A stretch of DNA of 64,000 bases from Myrica gale (Eukaryota; Streptophyta; Magnoliopsida; Fagales; Myricaceae). A program made the translations under genes and the position numbers. The stretch lies in the NCBI GenBank assembly GCA_963930655.1, contig OZ005621.1:14371001-14435000 (forward strand). The letters are read 5' to 3'. The notes beneath the pieces are model-generated. The model was not told the DNA's origin, did no database searches, and saw only the letters and a list, made by a program, of their open reading frames with translations. Below are positions 1-13,203 of the stretch, one piece after another. How positions within the stretch are numbered: position 1 is the stretch's first letter; the number at the start of each line of letters is the position of its first letter.

Positions 1-96
1 TAAGTCATATAATCAAGCATAATTTTGTACTAAACGTCCTTTATAAACAAAAATGCAAATAGCGAAAGACATAACTGAAAAATCTTGTTTTAAACC

Positions 97-430
97 TCCA
101 TGGAGGAGGCTTGAATTTGAATAAAGCTTGGAATGACCTCCTTAAATTTTCTTGGTCGATCTCTCTATGTATTTATAGAGTTGGTTGATTTCTATTCCAA
201 AAATACTTCTATAATGTAGGAAATATTTCAAAATCCAAATTTTGAAATAATTTCAGAGACTTTGCATCACCAACTCCTTGATTTTAGCTCTTCATCTTGA
301 TGACGTCTTAGCCTTTCAAACTTTAAAAAACTTCTTAATCTCTTGAACACATTGACCAAATTTAAAAAATAATTCAATTTAAATTTAAATTTTGACACGG
401 AATTACGCCATCATTAAAGCATTAACAAAC
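97..430. repeat. AT-rich LTR-like fragment (family P, copy 1)
   Basis: This stretch reads closely like two other places in the window. The part near 100-170 matches 7,858-7,931, and the part from about 153 to 430 matches 13,996-14,235. In the second location the two halves are separated by a 6-kb insertion, so this copy shows the uninterrupted state. No reading frame is convincing. The wording resembles the AT-rich part of a copia-type LTR, but the family is not identified. The following 430-960 has no recognisable gene. Confidence 0.5.
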
Positions 431-960
431 TCCCCCTTTGGTGATTCCGTGACAAAACCTACATTCAAAACCAAAAATGATAAAGATCATTGCCAATCAC
501 CAAAGCAAGAACCTGTTTACATTATAACTCAACCTTATGACTTCAAAAAAAGTGTTCAAGAGTCTTCTGAATTAAATATGTTTCCTGACAAAAAATCTCA
601 ACAACAAAGTTAAAAGCATTTGAAACAGAGATAGAATACTGGATAATATTTGATGTAAAATAACAACATATCCAATAAAAGAACAAATTTACATCGAAGA
701 GTATTTACTTCACCTTCATCTATTCTCCCCTTAGTCCAATTATGAATAGTCAAAGGGCAGTCATGGTCTCAGTAACATCAAAGGGAATAGCCAACACAAA
801 AATCAAACTTAGAGACAAACAATTGAACTCTCAATAGCATGTAAAATCAATATGAAATCACCTAACGTATATGGAAATTAATAATCATTGATTTCATGCC
901 ACATTTCTCTAAAAAATTTTAACATCAATAATAAAAAAAATGTGGATTGCATGTGTGTGA

Positions 961-1673
961 GGACCGAAACATAATCAAATAGACTTAAGACCTTATGTTG
1001 GCTTTTGTGCACAATCGAGATTTTGATGATTTCAATAAATGAATCAAGTTTATAAAACGGACATCTTAAAAAACAAAGACGTTTTGATGAAAGCGCCAAA
1101 GACTTGAAGAAAGAAGATCAAGAAAATTCAAGGAGCTAAAAAGTGAAAATTAAAGACTTTAGGATATAATCCTTGAACTCTTTGTTTCACTTTTGACAAG
1201 GATTATGAATCACACTTGCATATCTTTCAAAAGGTGCATAAACCGTTTTACCTTTTGTTTGAAAGATTAAAATATTTTTAAAGGTTTAAAAACACCCCAA
1301 TCAAACTCTCAAACCTTTCATATACTTATGGGAAGTAAGTCTTTAAAATTGAGTGTTTAAAAGTGGTAAAAAAACATGGTTTTAAATAAACTAGACTACG
1401 TGCTTAAGTTGAAGGGGTCGATCGGCTGGTGAAGCGGTCGATCGGTTAATTTTAACATAGTGTCATTGAAATTTTACCAATATGACCATTGGATAACGAT
1501 AACTTGAAGCGGTCGACCGTCCCGTTTTGACAGACAGCTCCTAACGACTATTTTCATGTGGCATATAAATACACATCCATAACGTCTGAAATGAATACAC
1601 AATGACCACATATCATTTAGATTACTTGAAAAATATTCCAAAATTTCATATTTCAAATTTCTCATATCATTCA
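961..1673. repeat. Degraded copia-type LTR segment, copy 1
   Basis: Positions 1,336-1,670 are a direct, diverged copy of 3,483-3,850. Shared landmarks are a run about an AAAAGTGGTAAAAAAACATGG motif, GGTCGATCGG or GGTCGACCGG palindromic words, and an ATGAATACACAA stretch. At about 1,674 the similarity stops at a TGTTAGCCC word, which suggests that another LTR begins there. No coding potential was seen. Confidence 0.5.
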
Positions 1674-1950
1674 TGTTAGCCCAAGGTTGTTTTACAAACA
1701 ATCTATAAATGATTTTGATGATAACAAAAGTTTCTAAGTAATTGAGGACTTTAGAATCTATTTTATCAAATCCACAAATTCCAAGTTATATTTCAGTAGG
1801 ATTGAATTTATCTCTCTATAAGTCTTCTTAATGTACTAAATTCTTTACACATGATGCTTGATAAATTCTTCAAGATATGGACACTTAAAATAGTTTTGGA
1901 ATGAGTTGAAAACTTCAAAAAACACTGATTTTTGTCTCCAAGACTTTTAG

Positions 1951-2203
1951 GTGTCGACACATTCAGGACATGTGTCGACACATTGCACTAACACCCGAGA
2001 CTTGTTTTTCCAGGCAAAAACATGTGTCAACACATTGACCCTATAGTGTCGACACATTGCACTTACACCCGAGACATGTGTTTATGACCAAAACATGTGT
2101 CGACACATTGACCTTATGGTGTCGACACATTGCACTGACTCCAGAGCACTAATTTTTAGTTCAAATTTTATGTGTTAGCACATGCTAGTTGAAGTGTCGA
2201 CAC
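1951..2203. repeat. Tandem array with palindromic GTGTCGACAC core
   Basis: The self-complementary word GTGTCGACAC recurs at about 1,951, 1,971, 2,046, 2,097, 2,119 and 2,194. It is usually followed by ATTGCAC or ATTGACC, and some units share a CACCCGAGAC word. The spacing alternates between about 20 and about 75 bases, so it is a compound tandem repeat and not a CRISPR-type array. It lies inside degraded copia-like sequence. Confidence 0.75.
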
Positions 2204-2435
2204 ATTACACGGGTTTGAGGATTTTTCGGAATGACATCAGAGACATCAAATCGTTCCTCATTTCATGGGAAACTTTCCAACGGCTATTCTCACCTACCCA
2301 CTCGACTGTTGAAGACAAAATGGCTTAAATAGAGGACCGGTTGTTGAGGAAGAAGAAAAGCTCTCACCTATACGATGACTTTGCATTTACGCCGTGACCT
2401 AACTTCTTGAAAAAGAGAGAAATCTTTGAAGAAGA

Positions 2436-2636
2436 GTGAAGTTCTGCACCAAACAAGAAGACCTGTTATTTTTGCCCTGCCATATTCCTAGTCTTCTATT
2501 GTACATATTATCCTCTTCACATAGTTGGCGCCACACATTTGACAGTGTACTAAAGAAACTTGGGAGTAAGACTCTCAAGAAAGCATGGGTTCCAAAAGGA
2601 ACCAAAACTAACATTGAAGCACCCAAGAAGGTTTAG
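2436..2636 (+). pseudogene. Copia gag-pol fragment
   Basis: The last part of this short frame reads KAWVPKGTKTNIEAPKKV and then meets a stop. That wording resembles the linker between the gag zinc knuckle and the protease in SIRE-like plant copia polyproteins, where it is followed by an aspartic protease motif. Here the downstream frame is broken within a few codons and no DSG protease triad is found. The fragment is too short to classify firmly. It is best read as a dead piece of a retrotransposon polyprotein. Confidence 0.4.
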
Positions 2637-3482
2637 GTACCAAAAATGGTTTCTTGATTCTCTTATAGGATGAAGCAACAAATGCTGCTTGGATGAAACT
2701 TGCCTATCAAGAAGGCTTGTGACATTTGAGGACATATGCTAAAGGAAAAACTTTTGCTAACTTCTAAATCCTAAATTGAAAATAAGTTCTAAATTGTGTG
2801 TTGCTGGTGATTTCTTATGTCTTAATATTATAAATGCAAATGTATTTATCTTTGACATATTTCTAGCATTTATCAAAATGGAAACATCTATAAGCTAACA
2901 CTTTTACAAAAATCATGAACTTTGACGAGCTTTTGTGTGCTTAAATTTTTTGGTTGAGAATGACCTTTTAAATTGTCATTGGTAGCTAAGAGGTTGGTAC
3001 AAACCCACTCGGTGGACTACTATCATAATATCATCCTCTATAACATTTCAATGAGATTGTCATTTAAAACTAAAAGTTATTCTTTTGGATGATATCTTTT
3101 AACTGATTATTGGAATTCTATCCACACATTATCTTTTTTATTGACAATGGGGGAGAATTCTTAAATTTATACATGCTTGTATTCCCTTTGATCATACGAT
3201 GATTTTTGTTAGAATGCTTGTTGGGGAGAAATGTGTTAAATACTTTGATGAAATACGGATTTATCCTTTGTCTTTTTGATGTGACAAAGGGGGAGAAATG
3301 TGCTAATAGTTTTGATGAGTATATATTCTCCTTTTGAATTGGATTATAAACGTTGAATTTATTATTCCTTTATGAATCCAATGACTACTAATGCTTTGTC
3401 TCAAAGTTTCAAATATTTGTCCAATTGAAAAAGATAGGAGGAATCATAACAAAACTATCAATTTATTGTCATCATAAAAAGG

Positions 3483-4400
3483 GAAGTAATTCTTTAAAAT
3501 TGGGTGTTTAAAAGTGGTAAAAAAACATGGTTTTAAATGGACCAGACTATGTGCTTAAGTTGAAGAGGTAGACCGGCTGGTGAAGCGGTCTACCGGTCTT
3601 CGACCACTTGGTATAGTGGTCGACCGGTTTATTTTAAATGGAGCAGTTGAGCTTCTGACAATATAACCGTTGGGTAATGGTAACTTGAAGCGGTCGACTG
3701 AATAGTTTTAACAGACGACTCCCAACGGCTATAAACGACTATTTTTCATATGTGACCTATAGATACACATTCATAACGTGTGAAATGAATACACAACGAC
3801 CACATATCATTTAGATTACTTGAGAAATATTTCAAACCTTTATATTGCATATTTATTATATCATTCACATAAAACACACTTTCATATCCTTGTCTTTGTG
3901 TGAATCAAGAGACAGATATATCCAATTTCATATCTACTCTATCAAGAGAGTTTGTACTTCCATCTTTATATCAAAAGAGGTTTCCTTTAGTGAGAATTGT
4001 TCACTAAAGAAGAAGTTTAGGGAGGGTATATCTCAAGCTTGGGTGGGTTGCGAGTGGTGTGCTCGAAAAACCACTTTGTTGGGTTTGATTGTTGAGCCTG
4101 ATAAAACACTTGTACGGTTTTCTAGCACCAAGAAGCTAGAGTGTAAGCTGTTTGAAGAATAGTGTAAAACCTTCAAGGCTCGGTAAAGGAGCTTGAGGGG
4201 TGGACGTAGGCGAGTTTGATGAACCACCTAAAAATCACGTGTTTGTTTCTCTAACCCTATCTTTACTTTTAACACGTATTTGCACTTGTTGCATATTATA
4301 TACTTGTGCTAACTTAGTAGTTACTTTGCAAACACGTCTTTGGGTGTTAAAAGTGAAAATTTTAGAAAACCAATTCACCCTCCTCTTGGGTTACCTTAAT
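3483..4400 (+). repeat. Degraded copia-type LTR segment, copy 2
   Basis: The first 370 bases are a diverged direct copy of 1,336-1,670. The remainder has the wording often seen at the 3' end of SIRE-like plant copia LTRs: a GTAAAGGAGCTTGAGGGG stretch near 4,180, a GGTGGACGTAGGCG word near 4,199, and CAATTCACCCTCCTCTTGGG near 4,372. No ORF here looks genuine; the frames present are incidental. A clear TG start was not found. Confidence 0.5.
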
Positions 4401-5640
4401 ACAAGGACTGACACCTTAAATTTGTGAGCAAGGTCAAGGATAGTGAAATGAAACCACTAGTGAACTGGAAAATATAACCAAAAGACTGAAAGTCAAGCTC
4501 AATACCACTAGGACCTGAAAATACAAATTTTGCTCCCGCTAAATTGAATTCCTCAATGTAATTTTCTTTTCATTCTTTTTCCTTTTTTTTTTGTTATTGG
4601 AATTGAAACAACTTTCTTTGAGTATGAATCTTCTTTCTGAATTTTTGATTCTTGAGGGGTATTAATGAAAAATTTCATCTAGTTAGAGGTCGATTCAATC
4701 TTAAGAGAATGTTCCCTATCACCTGTGATTGCCAACCCAAATTTCACAAATGCAGCCAAGTCTCATTCAATCATATTTGGTGTGCACTGTGATTATATAT
4801 ACCAAAATACATTTAAGGATTATGTCTACTAGCACAAAAGAGAGACATTAGACATTACTTTCAAATCATATTTCAAACGAAATGTAGGTTTTGTCAGGAA
4901 AAGTCATCTTTCGGTGACAAAATTTGGTTTGACGCCCAAATATTTGTCACCTAAAGTGTTTTTTCTTATAATGAATATGTGTAAGGCACATGGGTCAATA
5001 AGGGTATTTTGAAAATATTTAAGTTCGTGGTAGTTTTTTAATTTGAGATAAATAAGGGCTTAGTGGTAAATTAAAAATTAGAATTGACAACTTGTTAGTG
5101 ACAAATTGTTAGTGGCAACTTGTGGTAGTTTTTTAACTTATTAGTGATAGCTTGTTTTGGCCTTGGGACTTGCAAAAATTCGGTTTTCTAGGGTTCATTT
5201 CTTTCAGTAGACTTGAGCTAGCTTGGTACAATTCATGAATCCAAGTTAGAAGATCATATATATCCTTGCAATTCATTATTTGTATTTTCGAATTGCACTC
5301 TTGCAATCCATTGAATAAAGTCGATTCAACCATCTTTTCTTGAACTTGATATTTGATTATCGTTCAATTTCAATTTCCAAACCTAAATCTAGGTAAAATG
5401 TAAATCTCACTAATTTATCTAGATAAAATCTCTACTTGAACTAGATTTTCAAATCTTATATACCCTGGATTCTCAGTTTGGATATCGCTATTGTGTAGAT
5501 TGGTATCTTGTTGTTCGATTCAGAGCCGGGTAATCAACATTCTCTCTGTAAACAAAGAGTACGTGACAAATGAACTCATCTAATAAATGCCCAGATGTGT
5601 AACATCGAAGATATTTCATAGTCCTATAAATTAAACATGT
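4401..5640. other. No gene recognised; contains a CACTA terminal fragment
   Basis: About 4,870-4,975 carries GGTGACAAA, GACGCCCAAAT and CACCTAAAGTG words in an arrangement like the terminus of the CACTA element at 5,644. Read on the minus strand it gives a CACTTTAGGTGACAAA end. It is probably a solo terminus or a severely deleted relative. The rest of the stretch holds no convincing reading frame, RNA gene or repeat boundary. Confidence 0.4.
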
Positions 5641-5643
5641 CTA

Positions 5644-7595
5644 CACTATAAAAAATATAACTTTAGGTGACAAAGTTTTGGGTGTCAAACCAACTTTTGT
5701 CACCTAAAGTGGTCTTTCCATGACAAAACATTAATTTCATCACCCAAAGTCACCTATGAACGCTAAAACTGTCCAAATTGGTCACAAAACCGTTCGGACG
5801 TATGTCTCGTGTGACAACATACCACACGTCGCTTATTAGTGACAATCAAAATATCGCCTAGACTTACGATTAACCCTTTCGGACCCTTTACAAGATGATG
5901 AATTCCAAATCGCCGTAACCCAATGCGATCAAAATCGTCACTATTTTTTTTACAATAACATCCAGACGTAACAGATACAACATCCGACGACCATACTTGA
6001 TGAATTGGAAATCGTCAGCATATAATAACAAATTGGAAATCGTCGCGGCCGCTCAATCACGTCCGAACTTCCAATAGAGCTTTTGCACGTGCAAAAAAGT
6101 TTCACTGGGCGCCGTTTGGACTCAACGATACAGTCCGGATGGGGTTAGTTCTAACAATCTTTTTGGACTCAGTCATATTTAACGACGTTCAATTTTATTG
6201 CGCCATGCGTGAATCTAACCATTGATAGGAGTCTGAACCCTAATATTACCGTTCGGACGGTGTTGCTTGACAAATTAAACAGTCCAGACTTAGCAAAAAT
6301 CTCACTTTCACTCTATTCTCTCAAACTTTTCTCTCACAGTTTTCACAATCCGTTCGAGATCTCTCAAACAACTCAATGAGGACTTTTTTCGTTAGTTTCA
6401 TTTTCAATTTCATGTATTTCAATTGAATACTTTTAAATTTTGGTTCGTTCTTTGTGTTCATCAATGGTAGTGTTTGGTTTGTGTTCGTCGAATCACCATC
6501 TGGACGTTCATCTGTCGTGCAGATGTTATCTGTCGTGCGGAAGATGTGACCTATCGTGCGGATGATGTTATCAGTCATTTGGACGGTTTTGTGATTATGT
6601 TCAGACGATTTTTGCTAGATTGACCATGGATTACTCGGAGAAAAGTATCACTAATGTTTGAGGACAAACTCAGCGACCAGCTTGGGCTGACGCTTTTTTG
6701 TCGGAGCTGAGGGAGAATGTCTGGGTGATAGTGGAGCCGACACATTCATTATACATGGAGCTCCAATGCTGCTTGATCACTTTGGAAAGCAAATTTGCTC
6801 AAACGAATAAGGCTCTGACAGATGAGATGAATATTATCCACATGGAACTATTCTTTGTGAGAGAACAATTATCCCTGTTGTCCAAACATCCAGACAGGGC
6901 GTGACGTAGATTCAGCCAAACGTGTGCTTCCACGTCACGGGAAGATAGGGAAAACCAGTCCAAAGGTATTCAAATCGCTTTCGAACGGTTATTTGGCATT
7001 GATAATGTGCGCACGCCCAACTATCCATCAGCAAACATCGCGTTAAATTCTTTCGTCCGCACGATTTTTTTCATGTGCACACGATACAACGATACGTTCG
7101 AACGTGTTCAACTGAACATGCGTCCGAATGGTTAACATCATAGTTTGAACGGAGTTTGAGGATTACAAATAAGTATGTCATCATAAATGAAACAACGGTG
7201 CGAACGTGCTTTTGGATTCGTCCAGACGTGTTGTATGGACCTTCGGACGATGTTGTTTATCAGTGCGCACGGATTGTACATGACGAAATCCATTTCTTCT
7301 CCTTGGATGAGCCGTTCGCGTGAGTGGTCAGAACATATGGAGTGTACATTTGCACAACTCATGCAAACGGATGGATTGTACTAGACATGACGATTTTCAA
7401 TTTTGTCATTATTGTACAAACTCGTTCGGATGACATTGTAAAATGTCCGAACGTGGTTACGCGATAGAACGCAAAAATCGTCACTCAAAACTTTGGCTGA
7501 TGGGCTTTAGGTGACAACTCGGTTTTGTCACCCAAAACATTACCTGACGAAATTAGCACTTTGGGTTGTCACTCAAAGTCTTTTTTCTTGTAGTG
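5644..7595. mobile_element. Non-autonomous CACTA (En/Spm-type) DNA transposon
   Basis: The left end reads CACTATAAAAAATATAAC and the right end, on the other strand, reads CACTACAAGAAAAAAGAC. Both are followed within 25 bases by TGACAA words. The 3-bp sequence CTA directly flanks each end (5,641-5,643 and 7,596-7,598), the TSD size expected for CACTA elements. The interior is filled with short degenerate words of the type CGTTCGGACG, CGTCCGAAC and GTCCAGACG in both orientations, like the subterminal binding sites known in this superfamily. No transposase ORF is present, so movement would need a partner element. Confidence 0.8.
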
Positions 7596-9144
7596 CTACT
7601 AAAAAATCATGTTTAGACCCTATTAACAACTATAGGGGTAGAATAGGTGTTTTCCGTCTATTTAAAAATTCAATAACAAATTTAGAATAAGTCATAAAAG
7701 TGTAGAGTCTCGATCTGAATAATCAATCAACAAAATATATATCTAGTGGAATAATAAAAGAAATATCAATCACATAAGAGACAATAATTTTGTTGACAAA
7801 GTGGAAAACCTTTGAACTTACCTTCCAAAGGAAAAACTACTCAGGGCTAGCAGCCACCAAAAGAAGGTTGGTTTCAATAAAGCTTGGAATTACCTCCTCA
7901 AATTTTCTTGATCTATCTATCTATGTATTTATGTTGGAAGCGAGATTGCAGCGGAAAAGATCGTTGAATTAAAACAGCCCAAGCGTGCAGACTCATTCAG
8001 ATCCACGCACACAGGTTTGATAGAGATTCTTGTAGAGAGAGAAAATCTCATGTTCAAAAATAAATTCTCATTTATCAAATAAATTTCTGAGCTATTTATA
8101 ATGGCTGACTCAGAACTCTACTGTGCTATAGCATGAGGTCTTTAAGGACCTCAAATCTTGGCCGTAGGATCATCATGAAAAACTCATTTTCATTCAACCT
8201 CTTTATATTCTGTAATCCGAATGTATGGGTTTCTACAAGTTGTGATCATGTCCATTAACTTGTCACAATTAACCCCTGAGATACTGAGATTTTTTTTGTG
8301 AAATCCCTTTTGCTAACAATTATATGCGTATTTATCCTTTCACAAAACTATATTCCACATGAGCTAATAGGACCAGAATAATATCAACGATTAAGTCCCT
8401 AGCTCATATAATTCTTAATTCTCAGTCTGTACCTAGTTGGACTTCCAAAACTTTCCAAAATAATTTTCACAAATATAATATAAGTAAAAATCAAGAAAAC
8501 ACTTTTCATAAAATTCCGCTGCGCATTGTTTTTATGTGTGCCCAACAATATACAAACATAATGTATATACTGCCTCATCAAGAGACTGGTTGTCACGCCC
8601 CAAACGCTAGCCCGATGAGGCTAATAACAGCCGCGTGCATTCCCAACAATGAACGCTCCAACGCAGTTACTAAAATCTTGAAGCGGAATTTAAAAAAAAA
8701 ATTATCCTACCTATTACTAAATTCAGAAAATATGAACATCTTTAGTTAATGAAAATACTATTTAGAAGTTTATTTTCCTCAATGCTCTACTGAAATATAA
8801 GAATATGAAAAAGTGTAGGCAAAATAAAAACATATAACTATTCCAAACAACACACATAGGGAGACATTTAGAATCCAATCCTCGGGCAATAACTTAAGGC
8901 CATAAAATATAATTACATCATGGTCCCAAAATATAATGTTGCTTAGGAGTCTTAAGCCTCGTAGGCTGAACAGACCATGACCACCACACATTGGAGGTTC
9001 ATATCAGCTATTTCAAAAATAAAATAGGATCTACATGGATTGCAAGTTACGGGAGGGCACCCTCGTCAACCCCCCTCCTCGGGTTCTAGATCCTCCTCAT
9101 GAGTTCCTTCACCTGGAACATCGTCTAGAATGATACAATTTAAA

Positions 9145-10034
9145 TACCAGTAAGATAGGTGTATCCACTCTAAAGGACGACATTGTTATCAAGCATGACA
9201 TGACATAAGCATTTGCATGATTTTCTTGCAAGAAAAGGAAAGATTTGTGCAAATGAAAGTATGCAAGTATTTTATCACAAGTTAAGTTAAGGGGCTGAAG
9301 TTGGACGGTACCGCACCAGTAAGATAGGTGCATCAACTCCGAAGGATGAATGCGAGAATGATGGATGACTCCTAAGGGCACCCATACTGAAGGATGCTTG
9401 GAAGAAGGATGGGTAGCTCTCGAAGTATGTGCAATCACACTGAAGGATGCTTGCAAGAAGGTGTGGACCTCCAAGGGTCGTGTCTAGCCATTAGGCCTGA
9501 GGCCACATCAAGGGCTAGCTCGACCAAATGATATGTCCCCGAGGGAAAGGGGGACGGTTCCGATGGGAATGCACAACCCTGACTTCAGGGGTAAATGGAG
9601 CGAGATAAGTAGCCCAAATGTCAAGAAAGAAAGTCTTCTCAAGATCAAGTATTCTTTTCAAGATCAAGTGCATGTTTTAAGATCAAGAGCATGTGTCTCA
9701 TGCATATGCAAGCATTCCACGTACATGCACATTGATATCATGACCATGTAAGACATGCACGTTTTATTGCATATACTCCCTTACTGAGTGTTTTGACTCA
9801 CAAGTTTTAAATTATATCATTCCAGATGTGCCAGGTGAAAGGAGTCCCGAGGACTACTTGTCTTGAGAGGAAAAGCCCTCAGTGTAACCATTTAGATTTT
9901 GGTGGCCATGGACCAATCACTTATTGTATATGGATTAAAGTTGTGAGTTATATACTTTCTTATTGAAGTTCATGTTGAAGTCGTTATATGAAGGTCTAAC
10001 TTATATGTGAATCTCTTAGGCTCGTCTACCTCAG

Positions 10035-10071
<37 letters not shown>

Positions 10072-10166
10072 CCGCTGCAAACTCAAGGTTACGTTCGCTG
10101 GAGCATTCGATCGGGGATGGTCGCGGCTATCAATGGCCCCTTCGGGTTAGCGTTCGGGGCGTGACA
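9145..10166 (+). mobile_element. Inverted partial copy of long LTR family L inside copy A
   Basis: Read on the minus strand from 10,166 this begins with the family's TGTCACGCCCCGAACG end. It continues through the shared landmarks (GCTCCATTTACCCCTGAAG, the CATCCTTCAG repeats, GGTACGGTACCG-like word) until about 9,145, where it stops short. It therefore lies opposite in orientation to copy A. After 10,166 the body of copy A resumes with about 85 bases missing relative to copy C. The same landmarks then recur in the opposite sense at 10,200-10,520, producing a long imperfect inverted repeat. A (TA)n run at 10,036-10,067 lies just inside its end. Confidence 0.65.
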
Positions 10167-12870
10167 CTTGTACTTGAAATTTAGCTTAAAAATATGTTCA
10201 TCATTATTCAGGCTCCTTCTATCGCTCCATTTACCCCTGAAGTCAGGGTTGTGTGTTCCCTTCGGAACCATTCCCCTTTCCTTTCGGAACATGTCATTTG
10301 GTCGAGGTAGCCCTCGATGTGGCCCCAGGCCTGATGGCTAGACACGACCCTTAGAGGTCTACACTTTCTCGCATTCGTCCTTCAGTGTGGTTGCACATAC
10401 CTTGAGGACTACCCTTCCTTCTCGTATTTGTCCTTCGGAGTGGGTACCCTTAAGAGTCATCCATCCTTCTCGCATTTGTCCTTAGAAGTGGATGCACCTA
10501 TCATACTTAGGTATGGTACCGACCATCCTATTTAGCCCATAACATATCATAACGTAGCATAAAATCGTACTTTCATTTGCTTAAAATTTCCCTTTCTCTT
10601 TTTGAGAAAATCAATACAAATGCTCATGACGTGCATCCATGATGTGTATCATTCTAGTTTTCGAAAAATATAATTTTTCCACTTACTTTCATCCACTTGA
10701 GCTTATGGTGGCACCTTGCCTACAAATGAGTCATACTAATGTCGTTACTTAAATAATTTAAAGGTTTACTAAATGCAGGGAATAATCATTCAATTAAAAT
10801 TAGCACATCATACTAAATCACCCATGTTTCTTTACTATCCAATAGTGATCTGACCATGTAAAGCTCTATCTTAAGGTTGCTGAACCATTAGAATTGGATG
10901 CCAAACTGATACTTACACTAAATTTTATAACATATTAAAATTCCAGATAATTTGGAGCTTGTTTGTCACTCGAAAGATTTACCCGAAAATGCAAGCTAGT
11001 GAGGACGTCCAAGCGGACAACCTCAACGTCTCCAACTTCAAAATTCATAACTTCAAAAAACATGGCTCCAAATTACATGAAATTTCTTTTAAACTCCCCT
11101 GCTTTCATTGTTCAAAATTGAAGATAAAAATCATAAAAATCGGAACTACTATGCATTTTCAAAAACACTTCATATCAGATGAAAATCCTAGAGCAACACT
11201 GTTGCTTCCTCCAGCTCGGCCTTCCACTTTCAAAACACCACAACTTATTCATTACACCTCTAAATCTCACGAAATTTACTTTAAAATGTTCTTCTTCAAT
11301 AAATTTAAAATTTAAAACCAAACTCATAAAAATCAGACTTAAACTGATCACTTAAAAGGTACTTTGAATGAGCAAGAGTTTTGGACGTGCAAGGCTACTG
11401 TCAGCTTGACGTCTGGACCTTTAAAAACCCATAACTCACTCAATATTTATCGGAATCACCCAAAGAATGGCTTAAAATCTTTTAATTTCATAGGCCTATG
11501 CTCTCTACTAAGATAATGGGATAAAATATTGCATCAAGGTTACTCGTAATCCGCAGAAACTAATATTAGCAACTAGTTTAACAAGTCTACCCTATAGTTC
11601 TTAGTGATCTCCAACATTATAGGTCAAGCTTATCAATGCTACGGTTTTCCCAACAACAACAATAGTTCATAATAGATAAGGTCTGACCTCTATAGGTGCA
11701 ACAACAACAACAAAGAAGTTTTCTTTTTAACCAATTACATTTATTAACAGCAGCAAACTATGGTTTCTTCAAGCATCACAATTTCCAGCAACCATCTACT
11801 CAAAAGTTTGGACTATTTATGTGGCTTGCTACAAAAACAAGCAAACTATACCCAATCTACGAGTCTCATTGACAACAAGAGCACTTATGGCAGCAACACC
11901 GCCATGCCTACTTCCTCAAATCTGAAATTTTTCTCTCTAGGCAGTTGTACATCACAAAATTCATCCAATCTTCAAGGCTTTTGTCCACTACAACACCCAC
12001 ATCTCTCCATGCCATAACCAACATTTAAGAACCTATTTAAACCCCTAAGGATGTGCTGAAATTTACAGGGCATCCATGAAAGCAGAGGAGCAAATATGCC
12101 CTCCTCTCTCCAGCTCATTTGCACTTCAACCCATTTAAATATACAAGGCAACACCCAAGGTCACAACAAGTGCATATCCTGCCATGCATGTGAATATCAA
12201 GTTTTAGATTCTGCCAATACCCTATAACAGACGCTAATCTAGTAAAAATCTTCTACTTTAACGATTTCAAATCAAAACTTACAACAATACAATGATTCTA
12301 TCTTCACCAAGCCAATACCAATGCATTATATTTTCTTTTAGGCTTTCCATCAAACACCTATGGTACATCAATGTTTCTCTTGAAACCTTTACTCAAATCT
12401 GACCGTGCGTACCTATTGATTCTTGAAGGTTCATCACTTGAGGCTTGATTCTTTAATATAACTAACATGCATTCCAGCCTAGAGGTGAATCTAATACATA
12501 AAGCCAAGAAGACACTATATCCAAAGGTCGATCACTATCTGCCATAGCCGATCATCACATAAGCTTTTTGCACCAATTTCTCTATGTTTACGTTCTATTA
12601 CAAGCTCCCATTTATGACTCACTAACTTGGAAAATAATTTTTTTCCTCCATTGACGACTCTAGAACAGTTTGCATGTATACCTTTCATTCCCTACTCATC
12701 AATACTCAAATCTAACATGCAAGTAAGCGACAGAAACTTCCACACAAAACTCACGGTTCCTATAAACTTTTGAATCCAAATATTAGATTCCCCTTACCTT
12801 GGCTTCTCTTGGTTATCTCTACTGCAACTGAACCCTCCTTTCACTTACACGGCAATTCTCTCTTGCTTTC

Positions 12871-12897
12871 TCTTCTTCTTCTTCTTCTTCTTCTTCT
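12871..12897 (+). repeat. (CTT)n microsatellite
   Basis: About nine uninterrupted CTT units within a pyrimidine-rich stretch of long LTR copy A. On the minus strand it is GAA-rich and creates spurious Glu/Arg-rich short frames, which I do not regard as genes. Confidence 0.9.
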
Positions 12898-13142
12898 CTT
12901 TCTTCTCTTCTGCTGCTTCGGTGATTTCCTTCTCTTGTTGTGTGTGTGAATGTGAGAGTATGTGAGATGTGAGTAATAGCCGAAGAAGGAAAATGGGGAG
13001 TTAGTCGTGAAATAAAGGGGCGGGGAGGAAAAGTCCATCCTGCCCCGAACACTTTGTTAATATCGCCTCCCCCTCTTAGTGAAATGCGGCTGCTTGTATG
13101 CCTCCCGGGCCACCATACGCCTCTTTCCTACCTTATTCATTT

Positions 13143-13203
13143 ATTATATATATATATATATATTATTATATATATATATATTATTATTATATATATATAT
13201 ATA
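13143..13203. repeat. (TA)n / TTA microsatellite
   Basis: Alternating TA and ATT blocks of about 60 bases within long LTR copy A. A second pure TA run lies at 10,036-10,067 and a third at 36,970-36,988 in copy D. Confidence 0.9.

Larger units (their letters stand above)
1674..3470 (+). mobile_element. Remnant of a Ty1/copia-type element
   Basis: The segment starts with a TG dinucleotide at the point where the neighbouring LTR copy breaks off. It contains a tandem array with a GTGTCGACAC core, a short gag-pol-like reading frame near 2.5 kb, and two GGGGGAGAA words near 3.15 and 3.29 kb. Such words are common next to the polypurine tract and 3' end of plant copia elements. Frames are broken throughout, so this is an old non-functional remnant. 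Borders are approximate and no target-site duplication was found. Confidence 0.45.

Noticed and set aside
1951..2203. CRISPR-like array
   Set aside because: Irregular spacing, no unique spacers of constant length, a plant genome context and a palindromic core inside an LTR-type element.
10959..11315. 118-codon plus-strand ORF
   Set aside because: No recognisable domain, inside long LTR copy A, and not open in the matching part of the other copies as far as I could compare.
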